From Limnohabitans sp. Rim47 (lineage in GTDB: Bacteria; Pseudomonadota; Gammaproteobacteria; Burkholderiales; Burkholderiaceae_C): a stretch of 63,164 nt of DNA. The notes below the pieces were generated by a model. The model was not told the origin of the DNA and did no database searches. It saw only the letters and a program-made list of their open reading frames with translations. Positions within the stretch are counted from its first letter, which is position 1. Each line of letters starts with the position of its first letter. Location of the stretch: contig NZ_FBYA01000003.1 in NCBI RefSeq assembly GCF_001517545.1, positions 463,738 through 526,901 on the forward strand, in the 5' to 3' direction. Positions 25,136 through 34,071 of the stretch are shown here, piece after piece. Made by a program: the position numbers and the translations under genes.

Positions 25136-26545
25136 TCAGTCGCTCCAGCGCGTGTGGAACTTGCCTGGACGGTCTACCCGTTGGTAAGTGTGCGCGCCAA
25201 AGTAATCGCGCTGTGCTTGCAGCAAATTGGCGGGTAAGCGGGCGGAGCGGTAGGCGTCGTAGTAGCTTAGCGCACTCATGAACGAGGGCACCGCAACGCC
25301 ATGCAAGGCACCCATCGCCACGACTTCTCTCAGGTCTTGTTGGCAGCGTGCCATCACGCCCGAAAAGTGGCTGTCCATCAGCAGGTTGTCCAGTGCGGGA
25401 GAGCGCTCGTGTGCGTTACGAATGTCTTCGAGCAAGCGCGCGCGAATGATGCAGCCCGCTCGCCAGACCGAGGCCACCGTGCCCATGGGCAGTGCCCATT
25501 GGTGCTCTTTGTCTGCGGCTTTGAGCAGGCTGAAGCCTTGGGCATAAGCGCAAATCTTGGCGGCCAACAAGGCTTTCTGAATGCGGCCCAGCACCGTTTG
25601 CCGATCACCCGCGGTCGGGGCAATGGGCCCGGCCAACACCTTGGATGCTTTGACGCGTTCGGGCTGCAAGGCACTGATGGTGCGTGCGAACACGGCATTG
25701 GCAATCGTGGGCGCGGTCACGCCCAGGTCGAGTGCGACCTGACTGGCCCATTTGCCCGTCCCTTTTTGTTCGGCGGTGTCGAGGATCAGGTTGACCAGAG
25801 CGTCGCCTGTTTCAGGATCGGTGTGCGCCAGAATGTCGGCTGTGATGCCCATCAAGTAACTGGCCAGCTCACCCTTATTCCACTCCCGGAACACGTCACT
25901 CATCTCGGCCGGGCTCATGCCCAGCACGTTGTGCATCAGCCAATAGGCCTCACAGATGGTTTGCATGTCGGCGTATTCAATGCCGTTGTGCACCATCTTC
26001 ACGAAGTGGCCCGAGCCACCGGGACCCATCCATTCGCAGCAGGGCTGGCCATCATCTGCTTGGGCTGAAATGGCTTGCAGCATGGGTTTGAGCAGCGGCC
26101 ACGCTTGTGTCGACCCACCCGGCATCAGGGCCGGGCCGCGCAGTGCACCTTCTTCGCCACCGCTGACACCTGCACCCACAAACAAAATGCCGGTGCCCTC
26201 CAGCGACTGGATGCGGCGTTGTGTGTCTGTGTAGAGTGTGTTGCCACCGTCCATGACCACGTCGCCAGGGCTCAGCAGTGGGCGCAACTCGGCCAATACG
26301 GCATCGACCGCAGCGCCTGCAGGCACCATCAGCCAGATGTGGCGTGGCTGTTGCAGGCTGTTCACCAGTTCGGCCAGTGACTGGACTGCTTGTGCATTCA
26401 GGCCTTGTGTGCGCTGGTCAAAGCTGTTGCGTTTGCCTGAATCGAGGTCAAAGCCGCTGACAGAAAAACCGTTGCGCTCCAGATTGAGCGCCAGGTTTTC
26501 GCCCATGACGCCCAGGCCCACCAGGCCGATGTCCATCTTCTGCAT
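25136..26545 (-). CDS. gnd: 6-phosphogluconate dehydrogenase, decarboxylating
   Basis: A 469-residue enzyme that oxidises 6-phosphogluconate to ribulose 5-phosphate, CO2 and NAD(P)H. G-L-V-G-L-G-V-M-G-E-N-L-A-L-N starts the Rossmann domain. G-V-S-G-G-E-E-G-A and G-G-S-G-H-F-V-K-M-V-H-N-G-I-E-Y form the active site with catalytic Lys. The C-terminal H-T-Y-Q-R-V-D-R-P-G-x-F-H and W are typical. It is the last gene of the gluconate operon, giving an oxidative alternative to Edd. The start could be the second Met, three codons later. Confidence 0.95.
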   Translation of the reverse strand: MQKMDIGLVGLGVMGENLALNLERNGFSVSGFDLDSGKRNSFDQRTQGLNAQAVQSLAELVNSLQQPRHIWLMVPAGAAVDAVLAELRPLLSPGDVVMDGGNTLYTDTQRRIQSLEGTGILFVGAGVSGGEEGALRGPALMPGGSTQAWPLLKPMLQAISAQADDGQPCCEWMGPGGSGHFVKMVHNGIEYADMQTICEAYWLMHNVLGMSPAEMSDVFREWNKGELASYLMGITADILAHTDPETGDALVNLILDTAEQKGTGKWASQVALDLGVTAPTIANAVFARTISALQPERVKASKVLAGPIAPTAGDRQTVLGRIQKALLAAKICAYAQGFSLLKAADKEHQWALPMGTVASVWRAGCIIRARLLEDIRNAHERSPALDNLLMDSHFSGVMARCQQDLREVVAMGALHGVAVPSFMSALSYYDAYRSARLPANLLQAQRDYFGAHTYQRVDRPGKFHTRWSD

Positions 26546-26554
26546 AGGCTTGGT

Positions 26555-27304
26555 TTAACCCCGACCCACAAACGGCATGTTGGTCGCCATCACGGTGGTG
26601 AACAAGATGTTGGCAGACAGTGGCAAGCGAGACATGGAGAGGAAAGTCTCGACCACGGCCGACATGTCCATGCGCGGTTCGGCCTTGATGCTGCCATCGG
26701 CTTGGGGCACGCCTTTGGCCATTTTTTCAGTCATGTCGGAGGCCACGTTGCCAATGTCGATCTGACCCACGGCGATGCTGAAAGCCCGGCCATCCAGCGA
26801 AGCGGCACGGGTCAGACCCGAAATGGCGTGCTTGGTGGCGGTGTAAGCAATGGAGCCATAGCGCGGCACATGGGCCGAGATGGAGCCGTTGTTGATGATG
26901 CGGCCCCCTTGCGGGCTTTGCTCTTGCATCAGCTTGAAGGCATGTGAGAGGCAATAAAAAGCACCGTTCAGGTTGACATCGACCATGCGGCGCCAGTCGT
27001 CACCCGACACATCACCGGGCAAGGTGGTAGGCAGCGAGATACCGGCGTTGTTGAACAACAAGTCGAGGCGACCGAACTGGGCGCGGACCTTTTCGAACAG
27101 GGCCTTCACCTGGGTTTCGTCAGAGACGTCTGCTGGCATCGCCACGCCATTGGCGGCGTTGGCACCGGCTTTGGCGATGGTTTCTTGCAAGGCCTCGGTG
27201 CGGCGACCGACCAGCACCACCTGCCAGCCTTCTTGAAGTAAACCGAGCGCGCAGGCCTGACCAATGCCAGAACTGGCGCCTGTGACAAGAGCCACTTTTT
27301 TCAT
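26555..27304 (-). CDS. SDR-family oxidoreductase in the gluconate operon
   Basis: A 249-residue classical SDR. T-G-A-S-S-G-I-G-Q near residue 8 binds NAD(P), N-N-A-G-I-S is present, and S with Y-T-A-T-K gives the active site near residues 143-161. It is less like IdnO than the other two SDRs and ends in a family-specific tail rather than the usual VDGG signature. It lies between idnD-like and gnd (gaps of 29 and 9 bp), so it probably reduces or oxidises another keto sugar acid. Substrate unknown. Confidence 0.85.
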   Translation of the reverse strand: MKKVALVTGASSGIGQACALGLLQEGWQVVLVGRRTEALQETIAKAGANAANGVAMPADVSDETQVKALFEKVRAQFGRLDLLFNNAGISLPTTLPGDVSGDDWRRMVDVNLNGAFYCLSHAFKLMQEQSPQGGRIINNGSISAHVPRYGSIAYTATKHAISGLTRAASLDGRAFSIAVGQIDIGNVASDMTEKMAKGVPQADGSIKAEPRMDMSAVVETFLSMSRLPLSANILFTTVMATNMPFVGRG

Positions 27305-27333
27305 GAAAAATTCCTCGTTTGAAATTTAAAAAA

Positions 27334-28380
27334 TCAAGCCACGGTGTCGGCAAAGGCAATTTGCACTTTGAGCGACTGGCTCTTGTCGGCTGCCAGATCA
27401 AAAGCTTCGATGGCTCGGTCCACAGGCAAGATACCGGTGATGACCGGCTTGCCGTTGACCAGACCTTCGTTTAAAAAACGCACAGCGGTGGCAAATTCGG
27501 CATGGAAGCGGAAGGTGCCACGCATGTCGATTTCTTTGGCCACGATTTGTGTCATGGGCAGACTGATGTCGCCACCCATGCCCACGGTGATCAGCACACC
27601 GCGAGGTGCAATGGTGTCCAGGCCCACGCGCAAGGCCGCTTCGCTGCCCGAGGCCTCGAACACGGCGTCGAACTGGCCCTTGTCCACTTTGTATTTGTCG
27701 AGTGCTTCGGCTTGGCTCTTGAGGTTGATGATCTCGTCTGCGCCCATTTCCTTGGCGCATTTCAAAGGCAAATCGGCAATGTCCGCAGCCACGATGCGGG
27801 CTGCACCGGCACGGCGCAAGGCGCCGATCAAGAGGGAGCCAATCGGCCCGCAACCGGTCACCAACACCTGCTTGCCCAGCACGCTGCCTGCGCGCTGAAT
27901 GGCATGCAGGCCTACCGACAAAGGTTCTGCCAAAGCGGCTTCAGACAGGCTCAGGTGGTCGGCAATCGGGTGGGCTTGGTAGCCCTCGATGATGAGTTGT
28001 TCGCTGAACGCCCCCTGGATGTGAGGGAAGGGCATGGCGCTGCCGTAAAAACGCATGCTCAGACAGTGGTTGTGCTGGCCTGCTTGGCAAAAGCGACAGT
28101 GGCCGCAAGGGCGCGAGGGCGAGATGGCGATGCGCTGGCCTTTTTGGATGCCGGTGACCGCAGCGCCGAAACCATCCACAACGCCCGAAATTTCGTGCCC
28201 CAGAGCGATGGGCTGTTTGATGCGCACCGTGCCAAAGCCGCCATGCTGGTAGTAATGCAAATCAGAGCCGCAAATGCCGCCAAAGGCCACATTCACGCGC
28301 AACTGGTGCTCGCCCAAAGCGGGCAGTTCGGTGTGTTCAACGCGAAGGTCTTTGGCCGAGTGACAGACAACGGATTTCAT
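27334..28380 (-). CDS. idnD: Zinc alcohol dehydrogenase family, L-idonate 5-dehydrogenase-like
   Basis: A 348-residue medium-chain dehydrogenase. I-C-G-S-D-L-H-Y-Y and L-G-H-E-I-S-G hold the catalytic Zn ligands, C-G-H-C-R-F-C-Q-A-G-Q-H-N-H-C the structural Zn cysteines, and V-T-G-C-G-P-I-G-S-L the cofactor loop. IdnD oxidises L-idonate to 5-ketogluconate, which an IdnO would reduce to D-gluconate. Adjacent idnO-like and gntK genes support that route. Sorbitol or another polyol is the main alternative. Confidence 0.85.
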   Translation of the reverse strand: MKSVVCHSAKDLRVEHTELPALGEHQLRVNVAFGGICGSDLHYYQHGGFGTVRIKQPIALGHEISGVVDGFGAAVTGIQKGQRIAISPSRPCGHCRFCQAGQHNHCLSMRFYGSAMPFPHIQGAFSEQLIIEGYQAHPIADHLSLSEAALAEPLSVGLHAIQRAGSVLGKQVLVTGCGPIGSLLIGALRRAGAARIVAADIADLPLKCAKEMGADEIINLKSQAEALDKYKVDKGQFDAVFEASGSEAALRVGLDTIAPRGVLITVGMGGDISLPMTQIVAKEIDMRGTFRFHAEFATAVRFLNEGLVNGKPVITGILPVDRAIEAFDLAADKSQSLKVQIAFADTVA

Positions 28381-28411
28381 GGTGGTTTCTTTGAAAAGTG
28401 TGGAGTAGATT

Positions 28412-29179
28412 TTAGAGTGTGGCGGTCACGCCACCATCGACATAAAGGACATGGCCGTTCACGAAACGTGAGGCGTCAGAGGCCAAAAAGACCGCCGCAC
28501 CGCCTAGGTCTTGCACATCGCCCCAGCGGCGGCTGGGTGTGCGGCCTACCAGCCAACCGCTGAAGGCAGGGTCATCGACCAGTTTCTGGTTGAGTTCGGT
28601 TTTGAAGTAACCCGGGCCGATGCCGTTGACGTTGATGCCGAACTGGCCCCAGTCAATCGCCATGCCTTTGGTCAGCATCTTCACCGCGCCTTTGGTGGCT
28701 GTGTAAGGCGCAATGCCGGGGCGGCCCAGCTCGCTTTGCACCGAGCAAATGTTGATGATCTTGCCGCGACCGCGTGGGATCATCTTTTTGGCCACCGCCT
28801 GACCCACGTAATACACGCTGTCCAGGTTGGTCTTCATGATGGTGTGCCAGTCGTCATCTTGGTACTCGTGCAGTGGTCCACGAATTTGCATGCCCGCGTT
28901 GTTGATCAGGATGTCGATCGGGCCTTGTGCTTCAATTTGATCCACGGCGGCACGCACACTGTCGGCATCCGTCACGTCAAATACCGAGGTGCTGACAGAC
29001 AAGCCTTGCGCATTCAGAGTCTGGGCTGCGGCTGCGACCTTGCTGGCCGTGCGGCCATTCAGGATGACGTGGGCGCCTGCTTGTGCCAGGGCCTCGGCCA
29101 AGGCCAATCCGATACCAGCTGAAGAGCCCGTGATCAGCGCGCGACGGCCAGTTAGTTGAAAAGTGTCGAGAACATTCAT
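28412..29179 (-). CDS. idnO: SDR oxidoreductase, probable gluconate 5-dehydrogenase
   Basis: A 255-residue SDR starting at ATG 29179, four bases inside the dctM stop region, so coupled to it. F-x-L-T-G-R-R-A-L-I-T-G-S-S-A-G-I-G near residue 8 and N-N-A-G-M-Q-I-R near 90 match IdnO/Gno enzymes; Y-T-A-T-K carries the catalytic Tyr and Lys. The reaction expected is 5-keto-D-gluconate plus NAD(P)H to D-gluconate. The order dctQ-dctM-idnO-idnD links uptake to these two steps. Confidence 0.86.
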   Translation of the reverse strand: MNVLDTFQLTGRRALITGSSAGIGLALAEALAQAGAHVILNGRTASKVAAAAQTLNAQGLSVSTSVFDVTDADSVRAAVDQIEAQGPIDILINNAGMQIRGPLHEYQDDDWHTIMKTNLDSVYYVGQAVAKKMIPRGRGKIINICSVQSELGRPGIAPYTATKGAVKMLTKGMAIDWGQFGINVNGIGPGYFKTELNQKLVDDPAFSGWLVGRTPSRRWGDVQDLGGAAVFLASDASRFVNGHVLYVDGGVTATL

Positions 29180-30459
29180 CTCATCAGCAACCATTTGAGG
29201 GGCATCATCACCAGGCTTGGGAAGGCAATCAAGGCCCCCATGACGACCACTTGGGAGTACAGGAAAGGCATAACGCCACGGATGACATCGTGCATCGGAA
29301 TTCGGCCCACGCCGCACACCACATTGAGCACGGTGCCCACAGGCGGCGTGAGCAAACCGATGGCGTTGTTGATGATGAACAGAACGCCAAAGTAAACCGG
29401 GTCAATGCCTGCTTCGCGCACCAAAGGCATCAGAACCGGCGTGAGGATCAGCACGGTGGGCGCAAAGTCGAGCGCCGTGCCCACAATCATCACCAACAGC
29501 ATCAACATGACCATCAACAAAGTCTGGTTGTCGATGAAGGGGCGCAGGATTTCGACAATCTGTGCGGGAATGTTGGCCACAGTGATCAGCCAGGCCGAGA
29601 CCAGCGCAGCAGCCACCAGAAACATCACGACGGAAGATGTTTTGGCCGCAGCCAGGATGATGCCGTAGAGGTCTTTGAACTTGATTTCGCGGTAAATGAA
29701 CAAGCCCACGACCAGCGAATAGACCACAGCCACCACAGCCGCTTCGGTGGGTGTGAAGATGCCCATCTTCATGCCGCCGATGATGGTAATGGCCAGCAAG
29801 TAAGACCAAAACGCGTTGATGGTCACTGTGATGCGTTCTTTGAACGGCACCTTTTCGGCCACCACCACTTTGTCTTTGCGGGCCACGACCCACCAGGTCA
29901 CGATCAGGGCCAAGCCCATCAGGATGCCCGGAAAAATGCCGGCCATAAACAGTTTGGAGATCGACACGCCGCCGATTACACCGAACAGGATAAAACCGAT
30001 TGACGGTGGAATGACGGGTGCGATGATGCCGCCTGCGGCAATCAGACCGGCCGAGCGGTCCATGCGGTAACCGGCCTCCCGCATCATGGGCATCAACACG
30101 GCCGCCAATGCGGCTGTATCGGCCACGGCCGAGCCCGACAAGCTGGCCATGACGATGGCGGCAAACACTGCCACATAACCCAGACCACCTCTAAAGTGGC
30201 CAACCCAGACCATGGCCGAGTTGACGATGCGGCGGCTCATGCCGCCCGCGTTCATCAGCTCACCGGCCAGCATAAAAAACGGCACGGCCATGAGCGGAAA
30301 ATTGTCGGCACCATTGATCAGGTTTTGCGACACGATTTGCGTGTCGAAGTTGTCCAGGTGGAGCATGAGCGCCACACCCGAGACCAGCAATGAAAAGGCC
30401 AAGGGCATGCCCAGCGCCATGGCCGCCAGTAGCGAAACAATGAAAACAAGAACGGTCAT
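29176..30459 (-). CDS. TRAP transporter large membrane subunit DctM (gluconate operon)
   Basis: A 427-residue DctM with G-S-A-V-A-D-T-A-A-L-A, G-G-I-I-A-P-V-I-P-P-S-I-G and N-N-A-I-G-L-L-T-P-P-V-G signatures and about twelve membrane spans. It overlaps dctQ upstream and the idnO-like gene downstream by 4 bp each. The close likeness to the DctM at 22692-23972 suggests duplication of the transporter before the two operons diverged. Confidence 0.94.
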   Translation of the reverse strand: MTVLVFIVSLLAAMALGMPLAFSLLVSGVALMLHLDNFDTQIVSQNLINGADNFPLMAVPFFMLAGELMNAGGMSRRIVNSAMVWVGHFRGGLGYVAVFAAIVMASLSGSAVADTAALAAVLMPMMREAGYRMDRSAGLIAAGGIIAPVIPPSIGFILFGVIGGVSISKLFMAGIFPGILMGLALIVTWWVVARKDKVVVAEKVPFKERITVTINAFWSYLLAITIIGGMKMGIFTPTEAAVVAVVYSLVVGLFIYREIKFKDLYGIILAAAKTSSVVMFLVAAALVSAWLITVANIPAQIVEILRPFIDNQTLLMVMLMLLVMIVGTALDFAPTVLILTPVLMPLVREAGIDPVYFGVLFIINNAIGLLTPPVGTVLNVVCGVGRIPMHDVIRGVMPFLYSQVVVMGALIAFPSLVMMPLKWLLMR

Positions 30460-30995
30460 TTGGCAGCCTCTTGGGTATGGACAGTCACGACTTCTTCAGA
30501 GTCTTGCACCTGAATCAGATCGGCCTCGTTGAAGTTGCCTTTGGCCAGCTGAACCAGCTTGCCGATGATCATCAAACCCATGGCCACGCTGGTGATGTAG
30601 CCCACACCGTAGACCCAGCTCATGGGTATTTCGGTGACTGCGGAGGTCGTGCTGGCGTTGATACCGTGTTGCTTTAGGGTGCCGTAAAACATCAGGCCGC
30701 AGCAACCGAGCATGAGCACGTTGGACACAGCAAAGGCTATTTTTTTGCCGCCCAAGCTGAGTTTTCGTACGATCGAATCCAGCCCGAGGTGACCGTTTTC
30801 ACGCATCGTGACGATGGCCCCCAAGAAGGTGATCCAGATGAATAAAAATCGCGACAACTCTTCCGAGCTGATGATGCCGTCGTTGAAGCCGTAACGCAAA
30901 ACCACATTGCCAAACACCATGATGACCATGGTTGACAACATGATGACCAGCGTGAACTCCGCCAGCCGAAAGAAAAGGTCGTTGATTTTTTTCAT
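30456..30995 (-). CDS. TRAP transporter small membrane subunit DctQ (gluconate operon)
   Basis: A 179-residue protein with four membrane segments; S-S-E-E-L-S-R-F-L-F-I-W-I-T-F is the DctQ signature of the second one. The stop overlaps dctM by 4 bp. It lies 53 bp after dctP; the intervening hairpin at 31005-31030 probably reduces read-through, so the binding protein would be made in excess. Confidence 0.92.
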   Translation of the reverse strand: MKKINDLFFRLAEFTLVIMLSTMVIMVFGNVVLRYGFNDGIISSEELSRFLFIWITFLGAIVTMRENGHLGLDSIVRKLSLGGKKIAFAVSNVLMLGCCGLMFYGTLKQHGINASTTSAVTEIPMSWVYGVGYITSVAMGLMIIGKLVQLAKGNFNEADLIQVQDSEEVVTVHTQEAAK

Positions 30996-31004
30996 ACATC
31001 CATC

Positions 31005-31030
31005 AAAAAAGCCCCCTCCGGAGAGGGGGC
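31005..31030 (-). terminator. Intra-operon terminator/attenuator between dctP and dctQ
   Basis: On the minus strand the stem GCCCCCTC (31023-31030) pairs with GAGGGGGC (31011-31018) with a 4-base loop, followed by T6. It lies in the 53-bp gap inside an otherwise contiguous operon, so it should act as a partial terminator. Confidence 0.85.
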
Positions 31031-31048
31031 GTGATCACACTAAAACCA

Positions 31049-32023
31049 TCACTTGGTGTCTTCAATGGCTTTCAGCAAAGCGGTACCGCTTTTCTCGCCA
31101 AAGGTTTTGGCGATCTCGCCCGACACAATCTTCTGGAACGGGGCCATGTCCACGTTTTCGATCACTTGCATGCCTGACTTCTTCAGGTCGGCAATCACCT
31201 TGCCGGCGTTTTGTGCGTTCAGGTTGCGCTGGTAAGTGGCGGCTTCACGGGCGGCATCAACCACAACTTTTTGATAGTTGGCAGGCAGTGTGTCGAACTT
31301 GGCCTTGTTCATGGCTACAACCAGCGGCGAGTAAACGTGGTTGCTCACGGTCAGGTACTTTTGAACCTCATAGAACTTGGACGACCAGGTCACGTTGATC
31401 GGGTGCTCTTGGGCATCAAAGGTGCCGGTTTCCAAGGCGGTGTACAGCTCGGCGATCGGCATGGGCGATGGGTTCATGCCCAGCAGCTTGAAGGCCTGGA
31501 TGTGGTACGGGTTGGGTGTTGAGCGGATCTTCAGCCCTTTGAGGTCGTCGGGCTTGTTGACCGGACGTTTGTTGTTGGTGAAAGCGCGCCAGCCGTTTTC
31601 CCAATAAGCCAGACCCTTCATGCCGTGGGGGGCCAGTTCGTTCAGAACGCCAGTGCCCACAGCACCGTCGAGCACGTTGTAGGCATGCTGTGCGTTGCGG
31701 AACACAAAGGGCAATTCCATCGCGGCCGTGTTGGGCACGATGCCGTTGTAGTTGGATGCACCGCTGGAGACGATGTCGATCGTTCCACCGCGCACGCCGT
31801 TGATCATGGCCGCGTCATTGCCCAGCTGGTTGGCTGGGAAGATGGTGATTTCAACATCGCCGTTGGTGCGTTGCTTGACCAACTCGGCCAGCTTCATGGC
31901 GGCGGCATGTTGGCCGTCAGTGGTGTTGACCGCGTGGCCCATTTTCAGGTTGAACTTGGCGGCGTAAGCGCTGGAGCCGACGGCAGCCACGAGGCAGGCA
32001 AGAAGGATGCGGGAAATTTTCAT
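31049..32023 (-). CDS. TRAP transporter substrate-binding protein DctP (gluconate operon)
   Basis: A 324-residue periplasmic protein with a Sec signal ending A-Y-A-A, mature start K-F-N-L-K-M-G-H-A-V-N. G-L-K-I-R-S-T-P-N-P carries the ligand-binding Arg, and A-L-E-T-G-T-F-D-A-Q-E-H-P is the second DctP motif. It is more distant from the two DctPs of the neighbouring cluster than those are from each other. Gluconate, a ketogluconate or idonate is the expected ligand from context. Confidence 0.93.
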   Translation of the reverse strand: MKISRILLACLVAAVGSSAYAAKFNLKMGHAVNTTDGQHAAAMKLAELVKQRTNGDVEITIFPANQLGNDAAMINGVRGGTIDIVSSGASNYNGIVPNTAAMELPFVFRNAQHAYNVLDGAVGTGVLNELAPHGMKGLAYWENGWRAFTNNKRPVNKPDDLKGLKIRSTPNPYHIQAFKLLGMNPSPMPIAELYTALETGTFDAQEHPINVTWSSKFYEVQKYLTVSNHVYSPLVVAMNKAKFDTLPANYQKVVVDAAREAATYQRNLNAQNAGKVIADLKKSGMQVIENVDMAPFQKIVSGEIAKTFGEKSGTALLKAIEDTK

Positions 32024-32063
32024 GGTTTTGTCTCCTGGTTAAAAAAGGGGCTGTCGAAAAAAC

Positions 32064-32402
32064 TCAATCGGTGGGCAGCGCATATTCGTCTGCGCTGAAG
32101 ACGGTGTGAAACACGGTGCCATCGAACATGGCGATCAGGTCTTTGGACACTTCGCGGCTTTCCATGCGCACAGCCGAGGCCAATGCGATCTCGATCGATT
32201 CGCGGCTCGGGTAGCGTACCGACAGCACCATGCCAAAGTGCGGATCTGCCACATCGCTTTCGACCTGGCGCAGCACGCGCACTTCCTGTGCGCCAGGAAA
32301 GCGGGTCCACAGGGGCACGAGTTTTTCTCGGATGTAGCGGTTGAACGCGTCTTCCATGCCGGGTTTGACCTTGCCTTGGAAGAATGCACAGCGGATGAAC
32401 AT
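32064..32402 (-). CDS. Unknown 112-residue protein in the gluconate operon, possible dimeric alpha-beta barrel fold
   Basis: The gene sits between gntK (18 bp) and dctP (40 bp). The protein starts M-F-I-R-C-A-F-F-Q-G-K-V-K-P-G-M-E-D, then a helix with R-Y-I-R-E-K-L-V-P-L-W, a strand V-R-V-L-R-Q-V, another H-F-G-M-V-L-S-V-R-Y, and a helix with S-R-E-S-I-E-I-A-L. That order (strand, helix, strand, strand, helix, strand) is like ABM/EthD/mutarotase folds. I do not recognise a named family. A role in sugar-acid or lactone handling is inference from the operon. Confidence 0.7.
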   Translation of the reverse strand: MFIRCAFFQGKVKPGMEDAFNRYIREKLVPLWTRFPGAQEVRVLRQVESDVADPHFGMVLSVRYPSRESIEIALASAVRMESREVSKDLIAMFDGTVFHTVFSADEYALPTD

Positions 32403-32420
32403 GAAAAGTCCTTTTAAAAA

Positions 32421-32957
32421 TCAGAGGGCAGGGTGCACTCTTGAAAACGTTCTTGCCTGCAAGGCGGCCAGCGCTTGCATGACCATGTCCTGCACCGGTT
32501 CTGTGATGGGCAGATGGATCACGTCGGTCTCATCGGCTTCGGGTTTTTCGAGGGTGCGAAACTGGCTGTCCAGCAAGCCTGGCTGCATGTAGTGGCCGAC
32601 GCGCTGCTGCATGCGTTTTTGAATCAGCTCAAAGCCGCCGTCAAGGAAGACAAAGCACACATCGCCCGCTTGCTCGCGGATGCGGTCGCGGTAAACACGC
32701 TTGAGCGCCGAGCAGGCCACCACACGGCCTTGCGCATGGGGCTGTGACAGGTACTCGCCAATGCGGTCCAGCCAGGGCCAACGGTCATCATCCTGCAAGG
32801 CGATGCCGGCACGCATTTTTGCCACGCTCGCGCTCAGGTGCAGGTCGTCGCCGTCCACCATGTCCAGGCCCAGTCGTTCGCCCAAAGCGGCAGCCATGGT
32901 CGATTTGCCGCAACCGGATACACCCATGACGATGAGGCGCAAAGGCACTTGGTTCAT
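32421..32957 (-). CDS. gntK: Gluconokinase
   Basis: A 178-residue P-loop kinase of the GntK type: M-G-V-S-G-C-G-K-S-T near residue 11 is the Walker A, D-G-D-D-L-H near 36 binds gluconate, and C-S-A-L-K-R-V-Y-R-D-R-I-R is the conserved adenine/acid region. It converts gluconate to 6-phosphogluconate, the shared substrate of Edd (4685-6526) and Gnd (25136-26545). It lies 16 bp after the hydroxyacid dehydrogenase gene. Confidence 0.95.
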   Translation of the reverse strand: MNQVPLRLIVMGVSGCGKSTMAAALGERLGLDMVDGDDLHLSASVAKMRAGIALQDDDRWPWLDRIGEYLSQPHAQGRVVACSALKRVYRDRIREQAGDVCFVFLDGGFELIQKRMQQRVGHYMQPGLLDSQFRTLEKPEADETDVIHLPITEPVQDMVMQALAALQARTFSRVHPAL

Positions 32958-32973
32958 AGGGGCTCGCAGCCTG

Positions 32974-33933
32974 TCACTTCACCAGCGCCGCGCACTCGGG
33001 CACGGGCGTGCGCAAGGCTTGCCCTGATGTGCCTGCCTGCATGTTGGCAAATGCCAGATCGGCCATGGCTTGGCGGGTTTCGGTGGTGGCACTGGCCATG
33101 TGCGGCGTCAGCACCACGTTGTTCAGGGTCCAGAGCACATCGGGCACGTTGGGCTCGTTGGCAAACACGTCAAGGCCTGCGCCTGCGATGGTGCCGTTTT
33201 GCAGGGCTTCGATCAGCGCTTGTTCATCGACCACACTGCCCCGCGCTACGTTGATCAAAAAGCCGCGAGCGCCCAGTGCCTTGAGCACCTCGGCGTTGAT
33301 CAGGTGTTTGGTGCCTGCACCACCGGGGGTGATGACGACCAGAAAGTCCACATTCGCGGCCAGTTCAGCAGGCGTTGTAAAAAACTTGAAACCCGAATCC
33401 GGCTTTTCGGTGCGTGCGGTGTAGGCAATTGACATGCCAAAGCCGCTTGCGCGTCGCGCGATGGCCTTGCCAATGCGACCCAGGCCTACGATGCCCAAGC
33501 GGGCACCCGACACCTTGCGGCCTAAAGCCATCGGGCCACTGGGCCATTGGCCGGCACGCACAAATTTGTCGGCTTGCGGGATGGTGCGGCCCACCGACAG
33601 CACCAAGCCCATGGCCAGATCAGCCACGTCGTCGGTCAGCACATCGGGTGTGTGCGTGACGGGAATGCCGTGCTCGATGGCTGCAGCCACATCCACGCCG
33701 TCGTAGCCCACGCCAAATACAGAGACCACTTTGGCGTTCGTCACCTGGGCCAAAAGGCTGCGCGGCACGCTGGCCTCGCCGGTGCCGGCAACGCCCACAA
33801 TGCGCTGAGCCAATGCCGCAAATGCGGCAGGGTCGGTGATGTGGGTGCGGTCGTGCACCGTGTAGACCGACTCCAGTGCTTTTTGATAAAAGGGGTGGAG
33901 TTTGGCGACAGCCAGTACATCGGGTTTGGACAC
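32974..33933 (-). CDS. ghrB: 2-hydroxyacid dehydrogenase, GhrB-like (2-ketogluconate / glyoxylate reductase type)
   Basis: A 319-residue D-2-hydroxyacid dehydrogenase. G-L-G-R-I-G-K-A-I-A is the cofactor loop; the catalytic set is Arg in N-V-A-R-G-S, Glu in L-D-V-F-A-N-E-P and His in T-P-H-M-A-S-A-T. GTG at 33933 is chosen because GGAG lies 8 bp upstream and the protein then starts M-S-K-P-D-V-L. An ATG at 33984 would place a regulatory palindrome (33962-33979) inside the gene. GhrB-type enzymes reduce 2-keto-D-gluconate to gluconate. It is the first gene of a ten-gene operon. Confidence 0.88.
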   Translation of the reverse strand: MSKPDVLAVAKLHPFYQKALESVYTVHDRTHITDPAAFAALAQRIVGVAGTGEASVPRSLLAQVTNAKVVSVFGVGYDGVDVAAAIEHGIPVTHTPDVLTDDVADLAMGLVLSVGRTIPQADKFVRAGQWPSGPMALGRKVSGARLGIVGLGRIGKAIARRASGFGMSIAYTARTEKPDSGFKFFTTPAELAANVDFLVVITPGGAGTKHLINAEVLKALGARGFLINVARGSVVDEQALIEALQNGTIAGAGLDVFANEPNVPDVLWTLNNVVLTPHMASATTETRQAMADLAFANMQAGTSGQALRTPVPECAALVK

Positions 33934-33961
33934 GTCAATCACTCCAGTGAAAACAGCTTGC

Positions 33962-33979
33962 TTGGACAGCGCTGTCCAA
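33962..33979. promoter_or_regulatory. Proximal LacI-type operator of the gluconate operon
   Basis: TTGGACAGCGCTGTCCAA is a perfect 18-bp palindrome with the central CG typical of LacI-family operators. It lies 28 bp before the preferred start of the ghrB-like gene, where bound repressor would cover the promoter or the early transcribed region. Confidence 0.8.
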
Positions 33980-34071
33980 TGCATTCAAAAAAAATGGCCA
34001 GTGGAATTCGAGATTTTTGAGGGCAAATCAGGGTTTTCCACGAATCTTCAAAATTTCCACTGAAAACTTTG

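Noticed and set aside
33934..33984. Upstream ATG start for the ghrB-like gene
   Set aside because: It would put the perfect operator palindrome inside the coding region and lacks a ribosome site; GTG 33933 has one at good spacing.
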